A DNA stretch of 64,000 nucleotides from Monilinia fructicola (lineage: Eukaryota > Ascomycota > Leotiomycetes > Helotiales > Sclerotiniaceae): positions 3,883,501 through 3,947,500 of the forward strand of contig VICG01000001.1 in assembly GCA_008692225.1 (NCBI GenBank), given 5' to 3'. Made by a program: the position numbers and the translations under genes. Shown here one piece after another: positions 46,829 to 59,875 of this stretch (positions are counted from its first letter, which is position 1; every line of letters begins with the position of its first letter). The notes under the pieces are model-generated. The model made no database searches. It was not told the origin of the DNA and was given only the letters and a program-made list of their open reading frames with translations.

Positions 46829-48689
46829 TATAATTAATAATTATTATTAGTATTAAATAAAATAATTAATTTTATTTTAATTATTTTAATTATTTTTATT
46901 ATTTTATTATTTTATTATTATTATTATTATTCTATTATTTAACTATTTAACTATTTAATGAATCTTTTAGAATAAAGTATTTAACCTTGGAAGTTATTAC
47001 TATATAATACTTACCGATTGAGTATTATTACGGAGGAGGAGTATGTGTTAAGAAATGACATCCATCCCTCCATCCATTTAATTCGTTTGCATCATAAGAA
47101 ATGATCAATTATTTACGAGGTCTCAGAGCGGAACTATCGGGTGAGAGAAAATAACTGATATTGGCACATTCCATCATTCCTTTCATCGTTGGCTCTCTCC
47201 AGCTCTGTCAACAAAGCTTCAACAATTAATTATGTACTCCGTAGTATTTATGTGTCTACTGGACTTCGTATATATGTATGATTCGAATAATAATGGTACA
47301 GTATGGCCAAGAACATCAAGGTTAACTGGAATCATTTACTCCGCCCATTTTCAAGACTCTACTCTGTAGATGGGCCAACTACTGTAGTAACCACGCCTCT
47401 TGACAAGATATATGAAGCTGGAGAGAGGAAGTATCCATGGATATGCGGCGTTAACTACATTAGGATGTTCTCACTGAAAAACTTGTCTACTCCAATCCCT
47501 CAGGAGTCAGGACTCGGGAGGACGGACTATCTACCGTTCGTTCCTCTTACACCAAAATGATAATTCTCTCTCTGTTGAGGATAATCAATCTTGGCTGATT
47601 ACCACCGCTTGTATGTACGCGTCATTTTCATAATAATAGCGTAAGCTTGTTGCTTGTTCGCGGGGAAGTTTTACCGTTGCAAGTCCATGAAATTCTCTCC
47701 AAAGGTTAGATTCGACAGTTCCAGGTTACTGTAGTTATATGGATACATACGACTTCTCCTGAGTCCACCAGTGGTCCTAACACTCCAGTCTCCAGTCTCA
47801 TGTATGATGTCTCCAGTCACAAGTCTCGACCCTCAATTCTCAATTCTCAATTCTCAATCCTCAACCATCAGCCATCCATCAATCATCAACAAGCGCTGAG
47901 GCAAAGGTTGAAAATAATCCTTGCTACGTAAGATGGATGGACGGCATTTCATGGCCAGCTTGAAAATTCGAAAATTCCAGCAATGCCCCCGAGATGAAAG
48001 GAAGAATACGAGATCTTTTAACGCCGAGTATTGTTTTATTGGCTCTCAACCTGTCATTTAAACTATGCAGGCGGCTCTCTCAGCAACCTGGAAGTCTCAG
48101 CAGTCAGCTTCGTTTATCGGATATCGGATTCGTTATTTGATTGGGACTATGGATGGAATGGGTCAAAAGGTCTAATAAGTTTTACTGTACTTTCCATCGA
48201 GCTCCCGAGGACTACAGTACTTGTACAGTAGAACTACTAGTATCATTCATTACATAAGAGACTGCCAATGTATCCAACCAATGGATACCTTTGATATTTC
48301 CCAGTCTTTACAGTATGAAACATGATAACTACTGTGTACTGTATCAAACTATCTTGAATCAATGCCGAGCTCTTTTATACAGTACGTGCTGGTTGGGATA
48401 TGAGTTTGAGATATTTCTTCCTTGAGGTACCGAAAACCCAACCTGCAATGCACCTTGTCCGAGCAGATATCCTCTGTACAAAATATGCCTGTGGTGATCA
48501 TTCTCTTTGGCTTGACAGCGCAGGTCGAGGCAAACCTTGGAAGCGCACCTTCAACCGAATTCTCCGGATATGCAAGATTATGCTCTACTGTATGGACAGC
48601 CGTGGCCCGTGATGGCCTCAACGTCTACATTACCATACTAGAGACATTTAGGTAACTATTAAAAGTTTCGAATAAGGAAATTTATAGTA

Positions 48690-49050
48690 GCGATCGGTCC
48701 ATTCCAAGGTTATTAAGAACGAAATCCTAAAAAGGGCAATTATAAAATCCTTTAACCCACTTTATATTTATCTATTTCGATAAATATAAAATAAAGCTTT
48801 ATTTATATTAAACTAATTTATTATAATAAAAAAAGGATTAATTATATAATTAATAAACTAATATATACTCTAATACTTTAAAGTTATTATATATTATATT
48901 ATTTATATAAATATATTATACTACTTATATAAATACATTATTCTATCTATATATATATATACTAATTTAAAAAGTATTAAAATTAGTTAAATATCTTTTA
49001 ATAGAAATACTATATTCATAAACTATACCTATTATATAAACTATAAAAAT
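48690..49050. repeat. Second AT-rich, RIP-like block
   Basis: For about 350 bp the sequence is nearly all A/T, sharply bounded by normal sequence. No coding remnant is visible. It resembles the 7.4-8.5 kb block but lacks a clear tandem unit. Confidence 0.65.
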
Positions 49051-49682
49051 GAAAATGAAAACTGGCTAAATGTCTCTACTTTACCGTACCATACCATACG
49101 ATACGATACGATACAATACGTACGATACGATGCGACTTGATGCAGGTAAAGTCAAGTAGGTACTAGATATGCAGATCCCATCCATCATCTCAATATCAGG
49201 TATGTAAGGCACGTAAGTTTGCATCAATGTACCACCAAAATAATCAATGAATATCACTGCTCGCGACATCGATTGGTCATGACCTGTGACCATTCCGAAA
49301 AAGGGAAAAAAGGGGTCCTACATGTACGGAGTACAGTACTGGTGTGATGGTATAAACCTTGGAAGAATTTGCTCTCCACATTATCATTTTATCCACTACC
49401 TCATTCAGCCCTAGGATAGGATGAGTAATAAGTATCCAATGTACATACTGTATGATATGGATATCCAAATCTAAATTTATCCACTTGATCACGTGTAGGA
49501 TGCCTGATCCGTTATCGCTGAGGCGTTGGTGGATTGATGAATGATGAAGGTTCTTATCGCCTAAGCACAATTTTATTACCTAGCACTTCCAAGGCGGTTC
49601 TCGATTTTCAATCCGACCATCCTTCATGAACTTGATCACGAGGTAGTTTTCTTTACTTCTGCACATTTATCACGACGCGGGG

Positions 49683-50937
49683 ATGAGGAGGTCGCTTTAT
49701 CGAACACAAGTTGCGCAAGCTATCAAATCTCGTCGTACTCTTATACATAGTTCTCCAAGATGGCACCCCGAATTGGCATTTTCAACAATTGCGGATGTCG
49801 AAACACCACCATTTCGAAAAGAAACGCTTCCATTCAAATTTGAAACTGGATTTGCATTGTTTGCTAAGAGGCAGCCACGACCTTTTCCTCCTCCATTCTT
49901 ATCGCCTCCATCAGGATCCTTCTCTGACCCCCTGAGTACTCATCATAGGAGTCGCGATAGAAGACCGTCCGTCAATGGTGAGGTAATCAGAGGGTATACA
50001 AATGGCGATGATGCTGTTTACGCAAGTGAAAACTTCATTGGCGCCAATGATGGAGTCGGTGCCTGGTCAACGAGAGAAGGCGGCCATGCGGGGTTTGTGG
50101 CTTTCTTTCCGATGTCGTCATTGACTTCTGGGGGCTAACTCAACGCCAGTTTATGGTCGAGGCTAATTCTGCACTTTTGGGCTTTAGAAGTAGAGAGAGA
50201 CACAAGAGGATCCCGGCCGGCAGGCCAATACTTCGAGCCGAACCCTATCGATTATCTGCAAAAGGCATATGAGCAAACTATGCAAGCTACAGCAAGTCCA
50301 AACAAATGGTTGGGGACAACTACCGCTACCGGAGCGCAATTGCATTATAAAAAAGATGATTCGAATCCTACGGCACCTGCCATCCCTCTCTTATATGTAA
50401 CGAACATTGGCGATTCACAAGTACTGGTCATAAGACCGAAGCATGAGGAACGTATATTCAAAACTACAGAGCAATGGCATTGGTTTGACTGTCCTCGACA
50501 ACTGGGTACAAACAGCCCCGATACACCCGTTAATACTGCTGTCATGAACAAGGTTGAGATTGAGGAAGATGACGTCGTTCTTGCTATGTCTGATGGCGTA
50601 ATTGATAATCTATGGGAGCATGAAATAATTGAAAGTGTTGTGAGCAGTGTTCGCAAGTGGGAACAAGGTCAGGGTGGTCTAAGTGATGGGGATCGACAAG
50701 GCGGGGCTGGAGGTGGTATGAAATTCGTAGCCGATGAGCTCATGAAAGCCGCGAAAGTCATCGCTCAAGATCCTTTCGCAGAGAGCCCCTTTATGGAGCA
50801 TGCTGTCGAGGAGGGGCTTGCCATGGAAGGAGGTAAGTTAATGAGCGCTAGTAAGTATTTTGTTTACTAATAGGATTCTAGGCAAACTAGATGATATAAG
50901 TGTTGTCGCAGCTCTGTGTAAACGCAGCAACGGATGA
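49683..50937 (+). CDS. ptc7: PTC7-like mitochondrial PP2C phosphatase
   Basis: Ptc7 dephosphorylates mitochondrial proteins, including Coq7 of ubiquinone synthesis in yeast. Exons 49683-50092, 50150-50832 and 50882-50937 give 382 aa with exact closure. The basic N-terminus (MRRSLYRTQVAQAIKSRR) is a good mitochondrial presequence. PP2C landmarks are the metal Asp in GANDGVGAW near 120, VTNIGDSQVLVIRP, EQWHWFDCPRQLGTNSPDTP, the metal-binding AMSDGVIDNLWEHE near 284, and the terminal GGKLDDISVVAAL, where DD provides metal ligands and is restored by the last splice. The frame is intact. Confidence 0.93.
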
Positions 50938-51530
50938 AGTAGCTGTAATGAGTTCCTGAAGGCGTATAAGACATGCCTCGGAACTGGAAATGACTAGATG
51001 CACAAGAACAGCTACCCACGTCAAGACGCTCATAGAGACAATGATAATGCAAAGAAGGATGAGAATAAGAGAAGAATGAAATTTCTAGTACACGGTCCAC
51101 GAAGGATAGGAATTGTCATGGCAGGCGGGCAGAGCACGAGGCAGGAGTCGTGTAGGATACTGCCATTCCAAGGCGGGAAGACTATCTATATCCATAGTGG
51201 GGATTATTTTGGGCAGCATATAGACAACTTTAGGATGGTAATACAATGTCAAGTAGAAATATTGAACTACTCGCTAGACTCCTATCTTTTCGTTCTAGAC
51301 TTGCTGGGCAGTAGTATGTATGTCCACGGGTATGATCGCATACCTTGGTGATGCCTCATTGGGCCTAAAGACCCTTGTTAACGATAAACAATCCTTATCG
51401 GCTACTGTAACTTTAATTTTTTTTGGATCGGACCCGATTAAAAAAATATCAATCTTTATCCCATCACAACCTTTACCGTTACAAACATTGGCTCAATCGA
51501 CGTTTTGATTATTTTATCACATTTGCAAAC
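50938..51530. other. Intergenic, promoter of UTP23, no gene seen
   Basis: This 593-bp gap lies between two genes in the same direction. No conserved coding sequence was recognised. Confidence 0.55.
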
Positions 51531-52549
51531 ATGCGAGGAAAGAGAGCAAAGCAATACAAAAAGCTCATGCAGCAATATGGCATGAGCTTTGGTTTTCGTG
51601 AGGCATATCAAGTCCTTCGTGAGCTCTCCAATTTTGTCCATAGCTACCAATCCTCGTTTCCAATAACTAACCTTTTCTCTCACTAGTTGACGCGGAAATC
51701 ATTAGAGACGCCGATAGATTCAAGATGGACTTGGTAGGTGGTCTGGAGAGAACGCTTCATGGTCAAGTAAAGCCAAGTACGTCTGGTCTCCCTTTGATGT
51801 CTGGTCGCATCAATTAATGTCATGTTTTAGTGATCACACAATGTTCGATGCGCCATTTATACGCTGCTTCATCAGAACCTGGAGTATCGTATCTCATCGA
51901 CAAGGCTAAAACGTACGAGCGACGCCGTTGTGGTCACCTTCCAGAAGATTATCCCGAACCTCTCTCCGCAACAGAATGTATCAAGGCAGTAGTCGATGGT
52001 AAAGGCAATGGAACCAACAAGCATAGATATGTGGTGGCAAGTCAAGATATAGAAGTCAGAAAAGCTATGAGGGCGATCCAAGGTGTCCCTCTGGTTTATA
52101 TCAATCGAAGTGTTATGATTATGGAGCCTATGGCAGGGACATCTACGGAAGTGAGGGATAGGGAAGAGAGGTCGAAATTTCGCCAAGGCATAAAGTCAGC
52201 AAGGGCTTCAGGAAGTCTCAAGAGAAAGAGAAATGATGGCGATGAAGATGATGACGAGGAATCGGCAAAGAAAGATATGGGTGCGCAAGAAGGTGTTGCG
52301 AAAAAGAAAAAAAATGCTCCAGGGCCCAAAGGACCGAACCCATTAGCAATGAAGAAGAAAAAGAAGATCGATGTGGATAATATAAAGCCTGATGCGCCAA
52401 CTAAGGCCGACGCCAATAGGACGGGAGCGGATGGTTCGGAACCTGTCAAACGCAAACGAAAACGTCTACACTCGAAGAAGGAAAAGGTAGAACAGGGAGG
52501 CGATGGGGCGACGACAGTAACCAGTGAAAAAATGGATGAAGCAGATTGA
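51531..52549 (+). CDS. utp23: UTP23-like PIN-fold rRNA processing factor
   Basis: Utp23 is a degenerate PIN-domain protein of the small-subunit processome, linked to release of snR30 during 18S rRNA maturation in the nucleolus. Exons 51531-51618, 51687-51776 and 51831-52549 give 298 aa. The N-terminus MRGKRAKQYKKLMQQYG is the family signature. Zinc-site residues are visible: ITQCSMRH (C64, H68), RRCGH (C93, H95) and ATEC (C109). The loop HRYVVASQD is followed by VPLVYINRSVMIMEP. The C-terminal 110 residues are Lys/Arg/Asp-rich with repeated KKKK/KRKRKR blocks, typical for nucleolar targeting. The frame is intact. Confidence 0.93.
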
Positions 52550-53215
52550 TTTCAATGAGAGTCGCGCGCATGAAAAGGTACATAAGTTTAATGACAATTG
52601 TAGAATGATACCCAAATAATTGGAATTTAGCTGAATGGTTATTATTGCTGTTCCTGTTGTATGATTGATTGATTGATGACGAAGTCGACAAAGAATCGGT
52701 CGTTATTGATCATTTGTCCGACCCCCTGAATTAAGGTTACGACTACAGCAAGAACAAAGAAAGTAATGAGTCCGAAATAGTACGAGTACACTTATTATTA
52801 AGTAACAATCGAATCTATTTAAAGTGTAGGTAGGTCGTGACTCGTAAGGTAGCAAGTGGGTTGTAATATTTCCTCATCTCTATTTCCTCTTCACTACTCT
52901 TACTCTTACCCATCTACTGTTTGCCAATCAATAGAAGCACGCCCCCAATCGTTCCTGATCTCACTTGTGACTTGGTGCACCTTGGTATCATTACCAAAAC
53001 CCTTGTCAACTGGCTTATATAGGAAATCCATACTCCGTACAAAGCACAGAGCATCTACCTCGGAACACCTTCATGCTTCAGAATCGATGGATTTGCGCGG
53101 AAACACATTTAATACTTAACAACCTATCAATGTCCAAGTGATATTAGATGATTTATCTGTTAGAGACACCACCTACCCTGTGAGTCAAGGTGGTGGTCGA
53201 AGTGCTAGAAACAAT
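52550..53215. other. Intergenic, promoter of the DUF726 gene, no gene seen
   Basis: A TACTCCGTA nonamer lies at 53031. The reading frame of the next gene is open upstream to 53138 but has no ATG before 53216. An unrecognised 5' exon is possible. Confidence 0.5.
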
Positions 53216-56200
53216 ATGCCACAGAGTGTTGAGACCACCACAAATGCTAAGGAAAATGGCAATGTGGGACCGGGTCCAGCTGTTCAAAATGGACCTGCGG
53301 AACTTGATGATTTTGGATTGCCCCTCAAGAAAGTGGTTGTTCAAGAACCGGTAATATACGAAGGGGCGGAGGGCGCTGCGTCGGAGGACAAATCGAATGT
53401 CCTAGAGAGTCGGGATATCGAGAATGCCGAGAATGGAACGAAGAATGCGGGTGTTGCTAAGGGAGATTCGGAGACGACAAATGATATAAAGAATAATGAA
53501 TCGGATGGGGGCGAGGAGGTTAAGGAGGCCCGAACGACGGCATTGCCTATAAGACCAAATCCAGAGCCTCGAGAAACTCACGGGACAACTCAGCATAATG
53601 AATTACCCGTTCATGGTCACCCGACTCCTCAAGAGACAATCAAAGAAGTCGATCCTGCGAGTCAAGGAGATCTGGCGGAGCCCTTGGAACCTGCGAAACC
53701 TGCGAGAGCATCGAAATTTAAAGAAAACTTAGAAAGTAGCAGTGACGACGGCAATAGGAATGCGATTCCCACGACGGATAGCAGACATAGTCGGATGGAT
53801 CCAAATCAGGAATATCAGAATGGTCGCATCAACATACCACTGTACCTGATCCGAAGAGTCCGCCTCCAGAAGAAGATGAATGGCAAACAATGCCAGCTTA
53901 CGCCCCCTACGATATTTACGATGATGATAACAGATTGATTGCAAGGGAGGCGCACGAATCTGATGATGAGCCAGATGCATATGCAGGATTGGGTGGCGCC
54001 GGTAGAGGATATACCAGAGTCCAACTAGATGAAGATGCTCAATCTGCGACAAGTTTGGACGAGAACACGCAATACCTTTTCAAGGATGTAAACGGGACCG
54101 GGGCTGGAGAAGCGGAAGATGAGGAGCAGCGAGATGCACTTTCTCAAATGCAAGCTACTAAGGATCTGTTGACTGAAGGTCAAAGAATTGCATATGTTGG
54201 CATGACTCGACTCATACTTTCTAAAATGCTTGAAACAACAGGAATTATTGGTAGCAGCCAAAAAGGGGAACAAGAAAGATTTGCAGATATCAGCGGAGGC
54301 TATGAAGATGTGGACTCAGAAAATGATGGTGCGGCTATATGCGCATATGGAAATTAGCACAGATGAACAGATTATGATTGAGCAATTGTCTGAACATGGC
54401 GTGGTTCCTTCTGATTTGACAGGGACTCTCATGCAGAATGCACGAGTAAAGAATCCTATGGCTGAGAAAGCCCATTCAAGCAAGAATTCGATTGCTTCGA
54501 GTAGAAGTCCCAGGGAATCAATATCATCTCCGCGGCTACCGCGAGAATCCCTACAGTCTCCACGACTACCACAATCACCTCGACGATACGACGAAGAAGA
54601 ACCGGCTTCAGTACCTCCACCATACGAAGAACATGAAGGCAAAGATTTACCTGAAGTCAGAACTCCTTCACAACTTCCTACTACCAAGAATATTGACATC
54701 GATCTTCGGTGGACTGTGCTTTGTGACTTATTCTTGACTTTGATCGCAGACTCGGTTTATGATGCACGATCCAGAACTCTATTAGAGAAGGTGGGCGAAA
54801 ACATGGAGGTTTCTTGGTTGGAAATCTGTCGTTTTGAAAAACGAGTGACAGATGCTTTAGAAATGCAACAAGCCGCCGAGAAGGAAAACTGGAACGAGGA
54901 TGACCACAAAGAGAACAGAAGAAAGATGGCTCTGAAGAAAAGATACTTGATGATGGGTCTTGCTACTGTCGGTGGAAGTCTAGTTATTGGACTTTCCGCA
55001 GGTCTCTTAGCCCCTGTTATTGGAGCAGGTCTCGCTGCTGGTTTCACGACCATTGGTGTGGCAGGTACTGGTGGGTTTCTTGCTGGTTCTGCAGGTGCTG
55101 CTATTATCACAACAGGTGCCGCAACTTCAGGTGGGTTTATTGCAATCAAAGCTGCAAATCGTAGAACTGGTGCAGTCAAAACCTTCGAATACAGACCACT
55201 GCACAACAATAAGCGGGTTAATTTGATCATTACAGTCTCGGGATGGATGACAGGCAAAGTTGATGATGTACGATTGCCCTACAGTACTGTTGATCCAATT
55301 ATGGGGGATATTTATTCGGTTCTTTGGGAACCGGAGATGCTTACAAGTATGGGAGATACCATTAATATTTAGCAACTGAGGTAAGTTTAATTGTCTCGGA
55401 TCACGCTACACAGACTAAGACCACATAGGCTTTGACTCAGGGTCTTCAACAAGTCCTTGGAAGCACCATCCTCATTGGTTTGATGGCTGCTTTACAATTG
55501 CCCGTTGTTTTGACTAAACTTTCATATCTCATCGACAACCCCTGGACGGTTTCCCTTGATCGGGCAAATGCTGCAGGACTTATTCTTGCCGACTCACTTA
55601 TTGATCGTAACCTTGGCACCAGACCAATCACTTTCGTGGGGTATTCCCTTGGCTCTCGAGTCATCTTCTCATGTCTAAAAGAACTCGCCAGAAAAGGTGC
55701 CTACGGACTGGTTCAGAATGTTTACCTTTTTGGTTCACCTATTGTGGTGAACCAGGAGGATTATCTGAAAGCTAAATCCGTTGTAGCTGGTAGATTCGTC
55801 AACGGATATGCAAGGAATGATTGGATTCTAGGTTATCTCTTCCGTCTTACGAGCGGTGGGATTAGACGAGTAGCAGGACTTGCACCCGTAGATAATGTAC
55901 CAGGTATAGAAAACGTGGACGTCACTGATCTGGTCCCGGGGCATATGGCATATCGTACGGCTATGCCCAAACTCCTTCGAGAAGTGGGTTGGGAGGTTGA
56001 GAGTGATGAGTTTACCGAAATCGAAGATCCAGATCCTGAAAACCACGCCGAGAGACAGAGAGAACTTATCAATGAAATCGAAGAAGCCAGAAAGGAATTT
56101 TGAGAAAAAGGAGAGAGAAGGGAAGGGTAGATTTAGTTTCTTTGGTCGCAAAAAGAAATCGGCCCTCGAACGTAAAGAATGGGAAACGTATGAAGAAAGT

Positions 56201-56937
56201 TCAAAGACCGAGTCGACTTATGACTCGAGCCGATCTGGAACAGAAGATGGACAGGGGAATAACCATGGGGTCCTTTTTGATGTCGATGCTATACGTGCAG
56301 AAGTTGCCGGCGGAGTCGCTACCAATAGTGACAGTAGCGAACACATAGAAGTTAAAGAACTCAAATCTACACTACCACCCATAAAGCTCAGCCTAGGCTC
56401 GTCCTTTAACAGTCCACGCACTTCCCTTCGACCAACTAAAAGCGACGATCCTAGTGGCACACTCAAAGCTTATGATTATCGCTCACCGGCTCATTCCCCT
56501 CGTCCTTCAAATGGAGGGTTTGGATCAGGTTCGACATATTCCTACTCGAATTCTAATTCGAGACAGGATCTCCATTCCCCATACATGATGCAAGAACCCG
56601 AGGAGGAACTAGAGATGACGTTTGATACCGCGTATCATTCTCCGCCGCATTCGGCAAACGTGAGTAGTACGAGGTTGCCGGAGAGGGGTCATTCGAGTTT
56701 TCATTCTTTGGGGCATGAAGTGGGCAGTAGTAGTACTTCTACGGTGGAGGGGGAGGATTGGATGGCAGTGGAAGCGGAAGACCGGAATTCAAATCGGCGA
56801 ATACATTACCGGTGGGATTGGGATTGGGATTCGGCGCTGGAATGGGATATGCAGTGGAGAAGAATGCTTGGGCAGACGATGATGATGATGAATTTGGCGG
56901 CGGAGGCGAGAAGGAAATTGAGATGACTTTTGCATAG
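53216..56937 (+). CDS. DUF726 membrane lipase-like protein (MIL1/TMCO4 type), five frame breaks
   Basis: Exon 1 is 53216-55380 and exon 2 is 55429-56937, with a 48-bp intron. The alpha/beta-hydrolase core is shown by the nucleophile elbow VGYSLGSRV near residue 792, preceded by NLIITVSGWMTG and followed by YLFGSPIV and a C-terminal DLVPGHMAYRT. A long Gly/Ala-rich hydrophobic hairpin (LVIGLSAGLLAPVIGAGL...) precedes the hydrolase part. EAMKMWTQKMMVRLYAHM and RWTVLCDLFLTLIADS are conserved family blocks. N- and C-terminal ends are disordered and acidic/Ser-rich. Breaks occur near 53822, 54260-54268, 55368-55370, 56098-56101 and 56749-56753, four or five in homopolymers. Corrected, exon 1 gives 722 codons and exon 2 gives 503, for 1224 aa. 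Yeast Mil1 is a membrane-integral lipase-like adaptor-binding protein. Confidence 0.82.
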
Positions 56938-59875
56938 TTGGATTCATGGGGTGAGTGGAATTGCGAGTGGGACTGAAGCGGGAGAGATATACATATATAG
57001 TATACCTTCTCCTTCCTGCAACATTTTTCTTGGACAGACGGCGAGCAGGGATGTATAGAAGAGCGTAGACACAGAGAGAGAGAAAGACAGAGAAGGAGAA
57101 AGAGGATGAATTAATGTGCATTATTGTGCATAGATGAATATATGGGTAGCATAGCGAGCGAGCGATTAGGTGATGGAAATTAAGATTCTTTATTTACATC
57201 TACGTGCAGTGCATAACATATCCATGGGTGTTTCTTCTGTTGGAACTTGTCGATGTTTGGAAATGCCTGCTTGACTGAAAACTAGAGATTTGGTGAGATT
57301 TTGTGGGATTGGGGGATTGGGGATTGGGGGATGGAAACGGAAAGTGAAGGGAAATGTGGGTTTCTGTTGTTGTTATTGTTGTAGTTGTTGTTTCAAGACC
57401 AGACGATAGATAGATAGATAGATAGATAGACTTGGAGGTTTTGTCTATTTTATGGTTAAGGTTGAGGTTGAGGTTGAGGTGGAGGTGGAGGTGGAGGTTG
57501 AGGTGGAGGTTGAGGTAAAGGAGTAAGGGTGAGAAAGGTTGGGTACGTATCCTACGTAGGTATTTATGTATCTGATTATATATGTACAAAGCACGAAAAG
57601 GTAAGAATAGGGATGAAAGTTCCCGGTGCCCTTTTTCAGCACCCCAATCTTACATCTGTCGTTTGGGGGGGGCACCACTGCACTAGCAATGGTGCGTGGG
57701 GTGGAGATGGACATTGGGCGAGGATTTGAGGCTCGGTGGCCGGTTTGTTTTGTGGGATCGCAGGGGGTTATTTATGGTATCCAATATGTCATATATACTT
57801 ATAGGAGCGTGCCGGCACTACCGGGGAATGGTTAATTTTAAACGATCTTGTTTGTGTGGGGGCTTTTGGTGGCTCACTGGTGCATGGACTAGCTGAAGTG
57901 CAAGATTGCTCGAGAGCCTCTTGGTGCATGCAGTGCTTGCGCATCTGATGATGCTGCTATAAGGTTATCGTGGGTTTGCTTTTTTGTGTGTGTGAGTGTG
58001 GGGGAGGGAGGGGAGGGGGTTATCTTCGTCTCCTTGGGAAGCCTGTTGGGAGAGGAGGACGGGGAGGGTTCTTCATACCTCTCCTCCTCCTTCTCCCCTG
58101 GTCATCCGAGGGTCCACAGTGCAGAGGACAGAAGTACATCTTCTACCGCGACCTTGATGTAACGCGGACTATCAACTCTGATCTATTTATCGACGCAGGA
58201 TGGAATTCCTCGCGCCTCATCTCCGAGCGAGATATCTCGGATTCTCGTTCCGCTTCCCTTGCCGGCCTACGCCTTCCATCGTTTGCTGACGGGCTTTCGA
58301 ATGATGACGGCGGTGGGGTTTGTATCCGTGGGATTGGTCGCAAGGTTGGATTGAGGCTGACGTTTCTTCGGATGGCGATTGAGCACCGTGATGGTACCGG
58401 TATTACTGTGCTTATTCGGGTCGTGTAGGTGGTGGAAGGGCACTTAATGTCGTGGTGATTGGATGGACGTAGGGTATTCTTCCGTCCATCTAACAATCTA
58501 TAGATCAATCCATCAATCCTCACGTCGATTGAAGATGGCTGCTGCTGTAATCTGCGGATATACTGAGTGTGGTTGGATCATTGACGTAATTACTATTGCT
58601 CTTTAGCCTTCAATAATCTTGTATACCACGACTTTTGCTTTTGCTTGTTTGGCGGGTACACAGGCAAGGGAGGTGAAGGCAATATAGTTGGCATGAAAGA
58701 AAGGAATGGTTGTTATAGTTGTTGAGGTTGCCCAGGTGGTTCTGTTCTTTGTATTACCGCCCGGGCGATGCTTTGCCCAATTTGTATGCGCCGATGATTA
58801 TTGTACTGATTAAGAACGATTAATAAGAGTTTGATGCTACTAAGATTCATACAGTCTTATTTAGATCTATAATTGATGTTACTCGTATAACAACCAAATA
58901 TATATGGTCATCTATTCATGTATTATCATCTATCATTAAGCAAGTTGTCGAAAAGTAATTGTGTAGCTAGCTATCTTGACATACATATTATTGAACCTAC
59001 AACGATTTCGACCTTCAAAGATCATTCTTCATTTTATTTGAGATGATGATCTTACATAATGACTAACCTACTTGATCATTCATGGATAGCTTACAAGTAC
59101 ATTCTTGATGATGAATTCTATTCGAAAAACTATATAGGATCCTTAAGTAAAGTGCTATAATAAACGGGATCTACTACAAGTAGGTTATGCCAGCCGGCTC
59201 CCGTAACCCATAACCTTACCTCAGCCCCCAAATCCCACACAAATTTCAAATCTCACGCACACCAAACAGTTTGCGTGCAACAAGTGAGTAATTATCTGGG
59301 GCAGGGGAAAACGACAGCGGTAGTAATCGAAACAAAAAAGGGAGCGGCGCATATGCACACGCCTTCCTCACATTTGGTGATCCTTTACCTGTTAGCCGAA
59401 CCAATGAAGGGGGGCGCTTAAAAACAGCCCACAAACGTGCATGCGTACCCTGCGTGCTGAGATGCCATCGATTCTCCCATGAGTCCCATCTCACTCTGCC
59501 CACCCGCCGACTGCGCCTCTGTTACATCAAGTGGATGTCGAAATCCTGAGGTGATTGATGATGGGTGGAGGATTTGGTGTAATAGATTATGTAGGGGGTG
59601 CTGATTAAGTGTTGGTGCATTTCTGGTCGTTAGGCTGAGGCTGAGGGGGTTCTTTCTTGAGGATTCTTCTTCTCCTCCTCCTTCCTCTTCTCTTTTGATA
59701 ATTTGTCTCTGAATGGATTCTCTTCGAGCCATTTTGAGGTTTGGATATCTAGGGATTTTTTGATTAATACGAATGCGACGAGTGTTCGCGAATTATCTGA
59801 AAATTATCAAGTGGATTGAGAGGGAGAATGTTGAGTTGATTTCTGTATGCGATATAGGAAGTGAGAAAGTTGGAA
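56938..59875. other. 2.9-kb spacer, repeats but no confident gene
   Basis: GATA repeats lie at 57407-57431, and GAGGTT/GAGGTG hexamer repeats at about 57458-57515. The open frame at 59418-59732 on the minus strand (start MARRESIQRQIIKRE, context CAAAATGGC) has a plausible start but no family and a Ser/Gly-rich body, so it is not called as a gene. Nothing else was recognised. Confidence 0.5.
57407..57516. repeat. GATA and GAGGTT/GAGGTG simple repeats
   Basis: About six GATA units are followed within 30 bp by about ten hexamers alternating GAGGTT and GAGGTG. Confidence 0.85.

Noticed and set aside
57970..58428. 152-codon plus-strand frame
   Set aside because: It is Gly/Leu/Arg-rich with no recognisable motif and lies in a repeat-rich spacer.
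59418..59732. 104-codon minus-strand frame with a good start context
   Set aside because: There is no family and the body is low-complexity; it sits close to the neighbouring divergent promoter. Kept as a remark only.
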